Below, piece by piece: positions 1 through 8,461 of a DNA stretch of 42,861 nucleotides. The stretch comes from Pseudomonas cerasi. GTDB taxonomy: Bacteria; Pseudomonadota; Gammaproteobacteria; Pseudomonadales; Pseudomonadaceae. The notes under the pieces are model-generated. The model did not search any database. It was given only the letters and a program-made list of their open reading frames with translations, and had not been told where the DNA came from. The translations under genes were made by a program, and so were the position numbers. Every line of letters begins with the position of its first letter. Within the stretch, counting starts at the first letter, position 1. The stretch is taken from positions 58,485 through 101,345 of the forward strand of contig NZ_LT222313.1 in assembly GCF_900074915.1 (NCBI RefSeq), written 5' to 3'.

Positions 1-49
1 GCTCATTCGCAGGGCACGCGATCGAGATGTTTGAGGACGATGGCAAGGG

Positions 50-402
50 TCAGCAGCAAGCGGCTTGCCGCACAGGACGGTCTTGCATGGATTCGAGCCT
101 ACTGGAGTCTCGATCAACCCAGCCGTGATTGGCTTTAAGGGTTACCTTAAGCACCTCTCGGACCCAGGCTGGCAATTGAGGATGAAGGCGGTAGTAGATC
201 CATTGTCCTTGCCGGCGATCCTCAAGCAGTCCACAGGTGCGCAACTGGGCTAGGTGGCGGGAAACCTTCGGTTGATTGTCGCCCCAGCGCCCAGATAAGT
301 TCGCAGCACGCATAGCTCACCCTGCGCGGTCAGCATGAGCATGATGCGGGTTCGAGTCTCGTCGCCTAAGCATTTGAAGAGGGTTACCGGGGAGAAATCC
401 AT
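50..402 (-). pseudogene. arsR: ArsR-family metal(loid)-responsive repressor, frameshifted
   Basis: The 5' part, from the ATG at 402, reads as an ArsR winged-helix start (FSPVTLFKCLGDETRTRIM, then GELCV). The 3' part, ending at 50, continues in another frame with the recognition helix (QPKVSRHLAQLRTCGLLEDR) and the wing (GQWIYYRLHPQLPAW). In between, about positions 287-320, dropping one base after GTG and one G from a GGGG run restores GELCVCELIWALGDNQPKVS, including the CVCEL metal-binding motif. Two single-base insertions about 27 nt apart therefore explain the break. ArsR proteins repress arsenic-resistance genes and are released by As(III). No other ars gene is visible, but the window starts just downstream. 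The family is clear; the pseudogene state assumes the bases are correct. Confidence 0.8.
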
Positions 403-575
403 AGCATGCTCAGCCGTATATTCGGAGATTCGAATATACAGATGTAATTCACTTCGCGAAATGTCTGAATACGCGATTGGTACGTGCGGACTCAGCACTT
501 AGGTGGGGTGTGCCGCGCATGAATGGAAACCAGCTTCAGCCCGCATTGCATGGAAGGATTGGGTGTGTAATTCTT

Positions 576-600
576 TGCATAGGTAAGGGGGGTATCCTAT
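576..600 (+). promoter_or_regulatory. Candidate DmeR/RcnR operator with G-tract
   Basis: Just before and overlapping the dmeR-like start codon, a run of six G is flanked by near-perfect inverted arms (ATAGGTA on the left, TATCCTAT on the right). RcnR/CsoR-class nickel/cobalt repressors are known to bind G- or C-tracts flanked by short inverted repeats. The position would let the protein block its own transcription and that of the exporter. Inference from pattern and position. Confidence 0.6.
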
Positions 601-874
601 GAGCCATACAGCATCAAACAAAGCCGATCTGCTCAAACGTGTGAAGCGCATTGCAGGCCAGATCCAGGCGGTAGAGCGCGCTCTTGAGTCAGATCACGAC
701 TGTGCAAAAACACTTCACCTCGTGGCCGCCACGCGCGGAGCTATCAACGGCCTGATGGAGGAAATCGTCGAAGATCACGCCAGGGAGCATGTAGCGAATC
801 CGGCGCTGAGCGACGAAGAGCGCGCCAAGGGCGTCGAAGAGCTTCTCGAAGCCATTCGACGTTATTCCAAGTGA
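599..874 (+). CDS. dmeR: CsoR/RcnR-family metal-sensing repressor (DmeR-like)
   Basis: A 91-residue all-helical DUF156 protein (LLKRVKRIAGQIQAVERALE near the start). The four RcnR-type metal ligands are at the expected positions: His3, Cys35, His60 and His64. These ligands point to Ni(II)/Co(II) rather than copper or formaldehyde sensing. The protein is expected to repress transcription by binding the G-tract operator that overlaps its own start, and to release when metal binds. The ATG at 599 follows a purine-rich stretch that is both ribosome binding site and operator. The stop overlaps the region just before the exporter gene, so the two form one operon. The family is certain; the name DmeR rests on the pairing with a DmeF-type exporter. 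Confidence 0.85.
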   Translation: MSHTASNKADLLKRVKRIAGQIQAVERALESDHDCAKTLHLVAATRGAINGLMEEIVEDHAREHVANPALSDEERAKGVEELLEAIRRYSK

Positions 875-894
875 TCCACGCAGGCTCGAATTTC

Positions 895-1806
895 ATGAAA
901 AGCAACACCAGCTTTACGCACGAGCACGTGTATCTCGGATCGGCACATGATGAGAATGCAAAGCGCACCCTTTGGGTGGTGATACTTACCGTTGTGATGA
1001 TGGTCGGTGAGATAGCTGCTGGGTACCTCACAGGGTCCATGGCTCTGCTGGCCGATGGATTTCATATGGCTACCCATGCAGGTGCGTTAGGGATCGCAGC
1101 TGCGGCCTACGCATATGCCAAGCGCCATGCGTCCAGCACTCGCTTCAGTTTTGGCACCGGCAAGGTGGGAGATCTGAGTGGCTTTGCATCAGCATTGATC
1201 CTGGGATTGGTATCTTTGGGGATTGGCGTTGAATCGGTCATTCGATTGTTTCAGCCTACTGGCGTCCAGTTCGGGACGGCAACGTTGATTGCCATCGCAG
1301 GCTTGGGAGTCAACATTGTAAGCGCTCTGCTGCTCGGCCACGGCCATGATCATGATCACAACCATAGTTCTCACGGGGGTGATAACAACCTGAGGTCAGC
1401 GTACATCCATGTGATTGCCGATGCTCTGACATCTGTTCTTGCCATCGCCGCCCTGCTAGCCGGCCGCTACCTCGGATGGGTCTGGCTTGATCCAGCCATG
1501 GGTATTGTGGGCGCGATTGTTATCGCACGGTGGGCTTGGAGCCTGATGGGCGCTACTGCGGGTGTACTGCTTGATCAAACCGACAGCCATGTTGCCGACG
1601 AAATTCGCGAACTAGTTGAACAACCTGGCGATGCCGAAATTACCGACCTGCACGTGTGGCGTGTCGGCCCAGAGGCCCATGCTGCAATCGTTAGCGTTCT
1701 TGGTGGCACTACAACGAATGCGGATAGCATCCGTGATCGGTTGAAGCCTGTTCACGAAGTTAGCCACCTCACGGTTGAGTTTCGAGCAGCATCGCCTGCT
1801 ACGTAG
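895..1806 (+). CDS. dmeF: Cation diffusion facilitator, DmeF-type Co/Ni exporter
   Basis: An inner-membrane divalent-metal/proton antiporter of the CDF family, expected to export cobalt and nickel. The N-terminus carries HEHVYLGSAHDEN, typical of DmeF. Membrane segments begin at about TLWVVILTVVMMVGEIAAGY, and the intramembrane metal site motifs are LADGFHMATHA (first HxxxD-like site) and HVIADALTS (second). A His-rich cytoplasmic loop, GHGHDHDHNHSSHGG, sits between them, and the C-terminal cytoplasmic domain includes DLHVWRVGPEAHAAIV. The length of 303 residues is normal. The ATG at 895 is preferred; an in-frame GTG at 871 overlaps the repressor stop and would add 8 residues. It forms an operon with the upstream repressor gene. 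Confidence 0.85.
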   Translation: MKSNTSFTHEHVYLGSAHDENAKRTLWVVILTVVMMVGEIAAGYLTGSMALLADGFHMATHAGALGIAAAAYAYAKRHASSTRFSFGTGKVGDLSGFASALILGLVSLGIGVESVIRLFQPTGVQFGTATLIAIAGLGVNIVSALLLGHGHDHDHNHSSHGGDNNLRSAYIHVIADALTSVLAIAALLAGRYLGWVWLDPAMGIVGAIVIARWAWSLMGATAGVLLDQTDSHVADEIRELVEQPGDAEITDLHVWRVGPEAHAAIVSVLGGTTTNADSIRDRLKPVHEVSHLTVEFRAASPAT

Positions 1807-1820
1807 AGCTTGATGATAAT

Positions 1821-1862
1821 AGGCAAGGCCCCCTTCAACGGGCGCGAGCGCACGCCTTGCCT
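1821..1862 (+). terminator. Possible hairpin after dmeF
   Basis: A perfect 9-bp inverted repeat (AGGCAAGGC at 1821-1829, GCCTTGCCT at 1854-1862) with a 24-nt loop lies just past the dmeF stop. It is not followed by a T run, so intrinsic termination is uncertain. Confidence 0.3.
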
Positions 1863-1889
1863 ACTCACGCTATTGATTCTGGAACCACC

Positions 1890-2003
1890 ATGACTTCAAG
1901 CAAACGTGACCACCCTGGCATTGAACGCCGTTTGATTGCAAGTCTCACAGAAGCATGCGAAGCCGCCAAGGTTGCATGTCGGCTTCGACTGGATATCCCA
2001 TGA
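1890..2003 (+). CDS. Short hypothetical protein, possibly a remnant
   Basis: A 37-codon ORF (MTSSKRDHPGIERRLIAS start) in the otherwise empty 380-base stretch between dmeF and the integrase. No strong ribosome binding site and no recognised family. It may be the N-terminal stub of a larger degraded gene. The rest of this interval shows only the hairpin and a small inverted repeat listed separately. Confidence 0.3.
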   Translation: MTSSKRDHPGIERRLIASLTEACEAAKVACRLRLDIP

Positions 2004-2097
2004 GCCGACTCCAAGCGTTCCTTTAAAGCCAGCGGCCCGTCTGGCGTCGCTGACTCCGCGCTAACTACAACGTATCAAGCATCTGTCGCTGCTTACC

Positions 2098-2114
2098 AAC
2101 GTAAGAAATACGTT
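2098..2114. repeat. Small inverted repeat upstream of the integrase
   Basis: AACGTA and TACGTT are separated by AGAAA, about 110 bases before the recombinase start. This arm-spacer-arm size is typical of tyrosine recombinase core sites, and another AACGTAT half-site lies at about 2069. It could be a recombination core or an operator; nothing else supports either role. Confidence 0.3.
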
Positions 2115-2225
2115 ATCACCAGTTTTTTCCGCTTGTCGGTTTTGTAGGCATGGGCAGCGTTAGACGTTGCTTTCGTGACTGGATGAGTGATCAATGATCA
2201 AGAGCGATCCAATAATGGGAATTTT

Positions 2226-3188
2226 ATGCAGGAACTGACGAAAGCCCATCAGAATGATCAGCGTCGGCTTACGTCGGTCGAATTTCAGACGCTGGCCCAG
2301 GTTCCGGCCGCGGTCGAGTGGTTTGCCAACCTGGACAATCCGCGAACCCGCCGTGCCTACCAGAATGACCTGGAAGACTTCTGTGGGTTTGTCGGGCTGG
2401 CCTCGGCCGATGAGTTTCGTGTGGTCACCCGATCACACGTTTTGGCCTGGCGTGCCCAGCTCGAGCATCGCGGTCTGGCGGGCGCTACGATCCGCCGCAA
2501 ATTGGCCGCGCTGGCCAGCCTGTTTGATCACCTCCTGGAAAGCAATGCGATCGCTGGTGGCAATCCCGTGCATGGGGTGAAACGACCCAGGATAGAAAGC
2601 AACGAAGGCAAGACGCCGGCACTGGGTGATCACCAGGCAAAGGCGCTGCTCGAGGCGCCGGATGAAACGACGCTTAAAGGGCAGCGCGACCGGGCACTAT
2701 TGGCTGTTCTTCTCTATCACGGGCTGCGCCGTGAAGAAGCGGCGCTGCTGCAGGTCAGCGACATTCAGGAGCGCCGCGGGATTCAGCATTTGAAGGTCCA
2801 CGGCAAAGGCGGCAAGGTGCGCTACCTGCCGCTGCACCCAATCGCGGCCGGCCGCATTCATCAGTACCTGGAAAGCTCGGGGCATCATCTGGCCGACAGG
2901 AAGGTGCCGCTGTTCATACCGCTGCGCGGCAAACTGACGGGTGCCGGCATCACGGCCAACGGCATCTATACCGTCGTGACGGCCTATGCGAAAAAGGCCG
3001 GGATTGAGGTCGACGGCCTGGGCGTCCATGGACTCAGGGCAACCGCAGCCACCAATGCCCTGGAGCACGAGGCCGACATAGCCAAGGTCCAAGCCTGGCT
3101 GGGTCACGCCAATATCAGCACGACCAAGATCTACGATCGGCGAGAGAATCGCCCGGAGGATTCGCCGACCTTCAAAGTGAAATACTGA
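2226..3188 (+). CDS. Tyrosine site-specific recombinase (phage-type integrase)
   Basis: DNA strand exchange enzyme of the XerC/integrase family. It has an N-terminal SAM-like core-binding domain (around NPRTRRAYQNDLEDFCGFV) and a C-terminal catalytic domain with all conserved residues: Arg in YHGLRREEA, Lys in VHGKGGKVRYLPL, the HGLRATAAT box (HxxR), His in WLGHANISTT and the nucleophile Tyr in KIYDRRE. The ATG at 2226, preceded by TGGGAA, is preferred over the GTG at 2187, which has no properly spaced ribosome binding site; the longer form would be 333 residues. It may belong to an integrated unit or act in plasmid multimer resolution. Catalytically it looks intact. Confidence 0.8.
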   Translation: MQELTKAHQNDQRRLTSVEFQTLAQVPAAVEWFANLDNPRTRRAYQNDLEDFCGFVGLASADEFRVVTRSHVLAWRAQLEHRGLAGATIRRKLAALASLFDHLLESNAIAGGNPVHGVKRPRIESNEGKTPALGDHQAKALLEAPDETTLKGQRDRALLAVLLYHGLRREEAALLQVSDIQERRGIQHLKVHGKGGKVRYLPLHPIAAGRIHQYLESSGHHLADRKVPLFIPLRGKLTGAGITANGIYTVVTAYAKKAGIEVDGLGVHGLRATAATNALEHEADIAKVQAWLGHANISTTKIYDRRENRPEDSPTFKVKY

Positions 3189-3213
3189 GCCACTGCCTGT
3201 GTAATCAGCAGAT

Positions 3214-3534
3214 TTAATTAGCTGGCTTGATCGAAACCAGGTCCACGTACCTGTATTTCTTGCGGGCAATCTTCATCGCATCTACTTCAGCCTGAAGACG
3301 GCTGAGCGTGTCGGCTTCATGTGTGATCAACTCCGACGTGCCCTCATACTCGTTACCTACACGCAACGTTACCACGAGCTTTGGTACAAAATTCTTGGCC
3401 TTCTTTCGCTTGGCAGCTGCTTTTGCAGATTGGTTGTTGTCTGTATTTGGCTGGGGCTGTGGAGCGGCTGAGCGCACTGTTGACCCGCCCGATCCAAACA
3501 ATGCTTGACGCATTTCTTCTTCGGTCATTTTCAT
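3214..3534 (-). CDS. Conserved-looking hypothetical protein
   Basis: A 106-residue protein starting MKMTEEEMRQALFGSGG. An Ala/Lys-rich, Pro/Gln-rich linker (QPQPNTDNNQSAKAAAKRKKAK) leads to a folded C-terminal part (FVPKLVVTLRVGNEYEGTSEL ... KYRYVDLVSIKPAN). No enzyme motif and no signal peptide. The ATG at 3534 has ACGGAG at good spacing, so the longer upstream reading frame is not needed. It converges with the integrase and is divergent from the lipoprotein gene at 3654. Function not recognised. Confidence 0.6.
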   Translation of the reverse strand: MKMTEEEMRQALFGSGGSTVRSAAPQPQPNTDNNQSAKAAAKRKKAKNFVPKLVVTLRVGNEYEGTSELITHEADTLSRLQAEVDAMKIARKKYRYVDLVSIKPAN

Positions 3535-3653
3535 GACCGCTCCGTGACACCTGGTAGGGCTGATACCCTTGTCAGTGAGCCCCCGGCCTGACTCTCTTAA
3601 GATTGGGGACCCTTTAGAATTGCTCAACGTTATCATCTGCCTTGGGAAAACCA

Positions 3654-3935
3654 ATGAAAGCACTGTTACTTTTTACCTCTGCCGCTTTGCTCGCAGGCTG
3701 TGTGCGGTCTAATCCAGCCCCGCCAGTCCTTCACTCTTATGGCAATGACGCATTGCCGAGCGATCAAGTCATGGCCTTTCAGACGGCTGATATGCGCCTT
3801 AAGTACCGGGACGCGCGTATTGAATATGATCCCCGGGGATGCGCCCGCTATCAGGGTATTGCACCCGATGGGCAACTGCGCAGCGAACCATTGCTTGACG
3901 CCCGATCCAAGCCGATCTGTGCAAAAAATCCTTGA
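3654..3935 (+). CDS. Small predicted lipoprotein
   Basis: A 93-residue protein with a classic lipobox signal peptide: MKALLLFTSAALLAGC, giving a lipidated Cys at residue 16. The mature part contains YDPRGCARYQGIAPDGQLRSEP and a second Cys near the end. No family recognised. The ATG at 3654 is chosen because the signal peptide starts there; an in-frame TTG at 3642 lies upstream. A GC-rich hairpin (GGGACG...CGTCCC, about 3947-3965) follows the stop. Predicted to sit in the outer or inner membrane facing the periplasm. Confidence 0.65.
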   Translation: MKALLLFTSAALLAGCVRSNPAPPVLHSYGNDALPSDQVMAFQTADMRLKYRDARIEYDPRGCARYQGIAPDGQLRSEPLLDARSKPICAKNP

Positions 3936-4003
3936 GCTAAGAGGGCCCGGGACGGCTCACTCGTCCCACGCGGTCCCGGCTCCCGACAGCCTAAAACCAC
4001 CTG

Positions 4004-4837
4004 ATGCCGTTGCCCCTCATCCTGCAGTACTCGCATCGATTTGAGCGAGAAGCCATAACCGAAGAAGGCGTTCAAGGTATCCATAGACAAAACAATGAGA
4101 TTGACCAGGCAGCAACCGCTGTCAATGAAATGACCAGCGCAGTGGAAGAAGTCGCTCGCAACGCCGAACACACCGCTCGCTCCTCGAACGATGCCACAAG
4201 CGCAACGCAGGCCGGTCTGGGGCTGGTCAAGAAGACTGTCAGTGCAATCAACACCATGAGCACCGACGTACAGAGAACGGCCACCTTGATCGGCGAGCTG
4301 GCGGGTCAGTCGCGCGACATCGGCAAGGTGCTGGATGTGATTCGTGGTCTGGCCGAGCAGACCAACCTGCTGGCACTCAATGCCGCGATCGAGGCCGCAC
4401 GCGCAGGTGAAGCCGGGCGCGGGTTTGCCGTGGTGGCAGACGAAGTCCGTGCCTTGGCACACCGGACCCAGCAATCAACCAGTGAAATCGAACGTCTGGT
4501 GACCGACATCCAGACTGGTACAGAGCGGGCGGTAGGTTCTATGTGTGGCAATACTGAACTGGCCAGTGAAACGCTAGGTATCGCCGAGGGCGCCAATGAG
4601 TCTCTTACCGTCATCAGCGCGGCGGTCAGCGAGATCAACGACCTCAATCTGGTCATCGCCAGTGCTGCGCAACAGCAGGCACACGTTGCACGGGAAGTGG
4701 ACCGCAACCTTATGAACATTCGAGATCTATCAGCGCAATCCTCATCAGGCGCGCAGCAAACCAGTAACGCAAGCCGTGAACTGTCGACTCTGGCTTTGGA
4801 CCTGAACAATATCGTCGGACGTTTCCGCTTGTCCTGA
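4004..4837 (+). pseudogene. Chemoreceptor (MCP) signalling-domain fragment
   Basis: The reading frame covers only the cytoplasmic signalling hairpin of a methyl-accepting chemotaxis protein. The conserved tip is intact ([37 protein letters not shown]), followed by the second methylation helix and a terminal NIVGRFRLS. The sensor domain, both membrane segments and the HAMP domain are missing. Homology starts abruptly near position 4060, after an unrelated lead of about 20 residues. Such a soluble fragment could still contact CheA/CheW if expressed, but a decapitated gene is the simplest reading. It shares its family, not its nucleotide sequence, with the full receptor at 11063-13093. Confidence 0.75.
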
Positions 4838-5275
4838 GTCGGCGGCGCTCGCACTGCCATCGTTGATGGTGCGCAAGCTGGGGAGCGACTGCAGATTTCC
4901 CTAGCTGATTTGACTCCAGAGGCGACGTATCAAGAGAATGCCGCTCTTATCTGACCGGAGCGGCAGCACAAATCGCGATCCAAGAAATAAGGAGAGCGTG
5001 ATCGTTGGATCCGCAGCTTTTACCAAACGGTAATTCTCGTTGCAGATTACGATCCTCAGCGCAGTGTCTGCGAAAAAAATACAACTGGCCTTAAGCCTCT
5101 CAAACCCCTCCACTCTGCGCTTCTAGTGACACATTACATATAGAGCATAGCTTTTTTGCTTCCTTACCCTTTTTAGGTCGCGGCGGGCAGTGAAGAGCGT
5201 GAAGTGTATAGACACAGCGATACCTAGGAACGAAATTTGCATGGAGTGCCGTAACGCCAATTTGATGACATTCCC
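4838..5275. other. Intergenic region, no gene supported
   Basis: A 438-base AT-richer stretch. The only structure seen is a 7-bp inverted repeat (GCCGCTC at 4940-4946, GAGCGGC at 4958-4964). A 70-codon minus-strand frame is present but has no family match or ribosome binding site. It presumably contains the promoter for the diguanylate cyclase. Confidence 0.4.
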
Positions 5276-6850
5276 GTGAAGCTTTTTTACATTACCTCAA
5301 CTAGGCTCACGCCTTTCCTGCTCACCAAAGCTCTAACTGGCTTCATTGTTCTGGTGTGTCTGTCGTTGATTTTGGCTACAGCCTGGCAGATGAACCAGTC
5401 CAGGCGTGAGCGCGTCGCTACAGCCAAAACTTTGGTTTCAAACATCGTTCTGGCCGCCGAGCAGCTAGCTCAGGATACGGTACGGCAGGCTGATAATACG
5501 CTCCGTGATCTCGTGGAGCGCGTGGAGCACGACGGTGTGGACGGTGATCAACAAGCTCGACTGGCGAAGTTGATGGCTCAGGACGTGATTAACGTGGATG
5601 GCATTCAGGGGCTTTTCATCTACGATGCCCAAGGCAACTGGGTCGCTAATTCCTTTTCCCAAGGTGTGCGGGTGAAAAACAACAGTGACCGCGTGTACTT
5701 CGCTTATCACCGCGATAATGCCGACGAGTCCATCCACGTCGGTGCCGTCGTAGAGAGTCGCACTACGGGAGATATGATCATCCCGATCAGCAGACGTATC
5801 AATGCTGCCGATGGCACGTTTAAAGGTGTAGCGTTAGCGACTGTGCCCGTTGCCTATTTTCAATCATTCTTCAAACGCATGGATGTGGACGAGAATGGGG
5901 TGATTTTCCTCGCGCTGAATAATGGCGACCTGTTGGCTCGGCGACCTACGCTGACCGCACTGATGACGACCAATGTGGCCAAAGGTGATCTTTTTACTCG
6001 TTATCTGCCATACAGCGACAGCGGGACCGCTGTGATCAAATCTGTTGTGGATGGAGTGGAAAGGATCTATGCCTTTCGTCGGGTGTCCGGATTACCCATA
6101 GTTGCCGCTGCTGGAGTGTCATATCAGCATGTATTCGCGCCTTGGTGGGTATATGCGTATAGGTCCATGGCCGTGATAGGCATGATCACTTTTTCCTTGT
6201 CATTGCTGGGTTTCTTGCTGTACCGGCAAATTCAGCACCTAATCACAGCCGAAAATGAGCTGAGCATCGCTAGAGCAGAGCTGGAAATCATCGCTCGTAC
6301 GGACGGTTTGACGCATTTGGCCAATCGGCGTTGCTTCGACGCGACCTTGCAAAAGGAGTGGGAACGCGCCTCCCGGGATAACTCATGCATCTCTATCATT
6401 TTGATGGATATTGACTGGTTCAAGCAATACAACGATCGCTACGGCCACCTAAGGGGCGACAATTGCCTAATCCAGGTAGCAGGGCTTATCGGAAGCTGCA
6501 TTAAGCGGCCTGGCGATCTAGCAGCAAGGTATGGTGGAGAGGAGTTTGTGATCCTGTTACCTGCAACAGATTTGGCGGGTGCTTTAAGCGTTGCCGAGGA
6601 GGTCAGGTTAGCCATTGAAAACGCGCTTATAGAGCATTCAGCCAGTCCAGTGGGGAGTGTTACAATTAGTTCCGGAGTGGTGACGATCAAGATACCTGAG
6701 AAGGGAGGGTATACAGCCGCCGTGGATGAAGCAGATCGACTTCTCTACAGTGCTAAAACCAAAGGTCGCAATTGCGTAGAGGGTCGGTTAATGTCCCAAT
6801 ATATAAGAAAACAGGTATGCCAGCCCGTTTGGGGGGCAGGTCACTCCTAA
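5276..6850 (+). CDS. Membrane-bound diguanylate cyclase with periplasmic Cache-like sensor
   Basis: Makes cyclic di-GMP from two GTP. One membrane helix at about residues 18-38, a periplasmic sensor of about 250 residues (with GIQGLFIYDAQGNWVANS and SRTTGDMIIPISRRI, a Cache/PAS-like pattern), a second helix at about 297-316, a short coiled linker, and a C-terminal GGDEF domain. The domain has RTDGLTHLANRR, the active-site GGEEF at 420-424 and an RxxD product-inhibition site (RPGD, 411-414) five residues upstream, so it should be active and feedback-regulated. The start is GTG at 5276. The total of 524 residues is normal. It is the last gene before a pile of insertion sequences. Confidence 0.85.
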   Translation: MKLFYITSTRLTPFLLTKALTGFIVLVCLSLILATAWQMNQSRRERVATAKTLVSNIVLAAEQLAQDTVRQADNTLRDLVERVEHDGVDGDQQARLAKLMAQDVINVDGIQGLFIYDAQGNWVANSFSQGVRVKNNSDRVYFAYHRDNADESIHVGAVVESRTTGDMIIPISRRINAADGTFKGVALATVPVAYFQSFFKRMDVDENGVIFLALNNGDLLARRPTLTALMTTNVAKGDLFTRYLPYSDSGTAVIKSVVDGVERIYAFRRVSGLPIVAAAGVSYQHVFAPWWVYAYRSMAVIGMITFSLSLLGFLLYRQIQHLITAENELSIARAELEIIARTDGLTHLANRRCFDATLQKEWERASRDNSCISIILMDIDWFKQYNDRYGHLRGDNCLIQVAGLIGSCIKRPGDLAARYGGEEFVILLPATDLAGALSVAEEVRLAIENALIEHSASPVGSVTISSGVVTIKIPEKGGYTAAVDEADRLLYSAKTKGRNCVEGRLMSQYIRKQVCQPVWGAGHS

Positions 6851-6900
6851 TTATGCCCGACCTTTTGCGAGACTGTCAGAAATTTTGTGTTCGGGCATAA
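6851..6900. repeat. 10-bp inverted repeat around an IS256-type end
   Basis: TTATGCCCGA at 6851-6860 and its exact complement TCGGGCATAA at 6891-6900 enclose GAGACTGTCAGAAATTTTG, which looks like an IS256-family terminal repeat. The first arm may be target DNA and the second inside the element, or the hairpin may terminate transcription of the cyclase gene. Confidence 0.4.
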
Positions 6901-7050
6901 CATGTAGCTAGAGGTGCATGTATGCCGACCAAAAAGAAGTCCGCCAATGCAACAGCGAGGGAGTTGCCCTCGATTCCCCAAGAGCTGATCGAGCAGTTTG
7001 TTAAAGGCCCGATGAGCGCCGAAGCCATTCAAGACGCGTCCATGGCGTTC
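6869..7050 (+). mobile_element. IS256-family remnant: left end and transposase N-terminus
   Basis: After the terminal repeat-like sequence at 6869, an ATG at 6922 with an AGAGGTG ribosome site starts MPTKKKSANATARELPSIPQ, then ELIEQFVKGPMSAEAIQDAS. This matches the N-terminus of IS256-family (mutator-type) transposases as I know them. The homology stops exactly at 7050, where IS801 begins, so only about 43 codons remain and no catalytic residue is present. Confidence 0.6.
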
Positions 7051-8429
7051 ATGCATAGGAATTTCAAAATGCCTATGCATCAAGCTGACGCTATGGAAGG
7101 AGGCGTCATGCCTTCATAGCGATGGGTAGGAAGACGCTGATGCGTTACTTATGCAGTGAAAATCCCTATCAATCCGCATTAACGCAGGTTATTTAACCGC
7201 GAAGCTTAGGTGCGGACGCACCTTCCCCCTGTCAGGGCTTCACGTACCTCATCTGCGCGATCGCCTGAGCGTTGAGGACCAGTCCCTGCACCGTCAGCCC
7301 GCTGATTGCCGCCGTGTATACCATCCGTGCGCCACACAGCACGCAACGGAACGGATCGACGTTTAGAAAGGCTTTGGCCATCTGCGCAAAATACAGCTTT
7401 GGTACCGGTCCTGGCGTCGCCATCTTCAGTGCTTCATAGACCTTCGGCAGGTACTGCCCGCAGACCCGATTGGCCAGAAAACCAAAATACCGGATCATCC
7501 GGAAATGCTTTTCCGGGATGTGCTGCACCACCCGGCGCAGCATGTCGGCCTGGCTCAGCGTTTCCTGCTGATAGGTCTGTGTGCGGTGATCCAGGTAGGT
7601 GAAGCTCAACGTGGCCCCGCAGGTGTAATGCGCCAGACGACTGCCCGAGATCGGCGGTTTTTTCAGGTAGCGGCCCAGGTAATTGACGGTCTTTCGCCCG
7701 TTTTCCGTCTTCTTCGACAAGTGGATGTGCCAGTGCTGGCCGCCAGCGGTCAGTATCAGACGGCGCCAGTCGCTTTCACAGAGGATGTGGGCCAGCGGCG
7801 GCGGCATCGTCAGTTGCGAAAGCGGCTGTCCCAGCAGGTAATCGCGCACCAGCCACATCCAGCGCCGCCGCAGGGCCTCTTTGTGGAACGACAGATTTTT
7901 CCAGACGCCCTGCTCATCCAGGCCGCCCGCGGTCACCGACAGGTGGACGTGGGGATGCCAGTTGAGCCGCCGGCCATAGGTGTGCAGCGCCCCGAAAATC
8001 CCGACGCGCAAACCGCGCCGCTTGGCGGCGTAGATCAGGTTATCGGCCGCCAGCCGAAACAGCGCATCGAGCAGCCAGCGGTTGTAGAAGAACAGGGGCC
8101 ACAGCGTGTCGGGCAGCGTGAACACCAGATGCTGCCAGGGGCAGTCGGGCAGACGGTTGTTTTGCACGGCGATCCACTGGTCGGTGGCCTTTTTGCCGCA
8201 GGAGGGACAGGCCCGGCAATGGCAGGTGTTGCACAGGTATTTGACGTGCGGGCAATGCTCATTGCCACAGGTGTAGTGTTTGACGCCCAGTATCGAGGTG
8301 CCGCAGGCGAGCATTTTGCTGATCGACTCCACTTCGATTTGGCGCAGACCGCCGGCTTCCAGCAAATCTGCCCAGCAGCCGTTGGCCGTGAAGAGGTTTT
8401 TGAGCGGTCGAGGTGTGTAAGCAGGCGGT
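7051..8429 (-). mobile_element. IS801 copy 1 (IS91 family), terIS end missing
   Basis: A rolling-circle element nearly identical to the copy at 35241-36752. The end next to the transposase stop starts with a hairpin (ATGCATAGG ... CCTATGCAT, 7051-7080), the likely oriIS. It is joined to GTTC (GAAC on the element strand), the known IS801 target. Homology to copy 2 stops around 8419-8429, after a small internal deletion between GTGTGTA and GTAAGCAGGC-type repeats, so the terIS end is absent. Confidence 0.85.
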
Positions 8430-8461
8430 GCAGAGGCCACGTCAGCAGGGCGGCTCCTCAT
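7232..8461 (-). CDS. IS801 transposase (Y2/HUH type), altered N-terminus
   Basis: Rolling-circle transposase that nicks single strands. It contains an N-terminal zinc-finger-like cluster (CGNEHCPHVKYLCNTCHCRACPSC), the HUH motif in LNWHPHVHLS, and the two-tyrosine region around NYLGRYLKK. From AYTPRPLK onward it equals the copy-2 protein apart from a few substitutions (for example P for Q in TMPPPLAHI). The first 14 residues differ because the element is truncated there, so the native start codon is lost; the frame remains open for 409 residues. It may still be functional if translated from the new start, but the missing terIS should disable normal transposition. Confidence 0.8.
   Translation of the reverse strand: MRSRPADVASAPPAYTPRPLKNLFTANGCWADLLEAGGLRQIEVESISKMLACGTSILGVKHYTCGNEHCPHVKYLCNTCHCRACPSCGKKATDQWIAVQNNRLPDCPWQHLVFTLPDTLWPLFFYNRWLLDALFRLAADNLIYAAKRRGLRVGIFGALHTYGRRLNWHPHVHLSVTAGGLDEQGVWKNLSFHKEALRRRWMWLVRDYLLGQPLSQLTMPPPLAHILCESDWRRLILTAGGQHWHIHLSKKTENGRKTVNYLGRYLKKPPISGSRLAHYTCGATLSFTYLDHRTQTYQQETLSQADMLRRVVQHIPEKHFRMIRYFGFLANRVCGQYLPKVYEALKMATPGPVPKLYFAQMAKAFLNVDPFRCVLCGARMVYTAAISGLTVQGLVLNAQAIAQMRYVKP

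Noticed and set aside
1881..1915. GGAACC ... CCAC before the small ORF at 1890 as an hrp box
   Set aside because: Spacing is 23 bases, outside the 15-16 of functional hrp boxes.
2697..3269. 190-codon minus-strand frame opposite the integrase
   Set aside because: Antisense to a gene with all catalytic motifs.
4901..5113. 70-codon minus-strand ORF in the 4838-5275 interval
   Set aside because: No ribosome binding site, no recognisable family, random-like composition.
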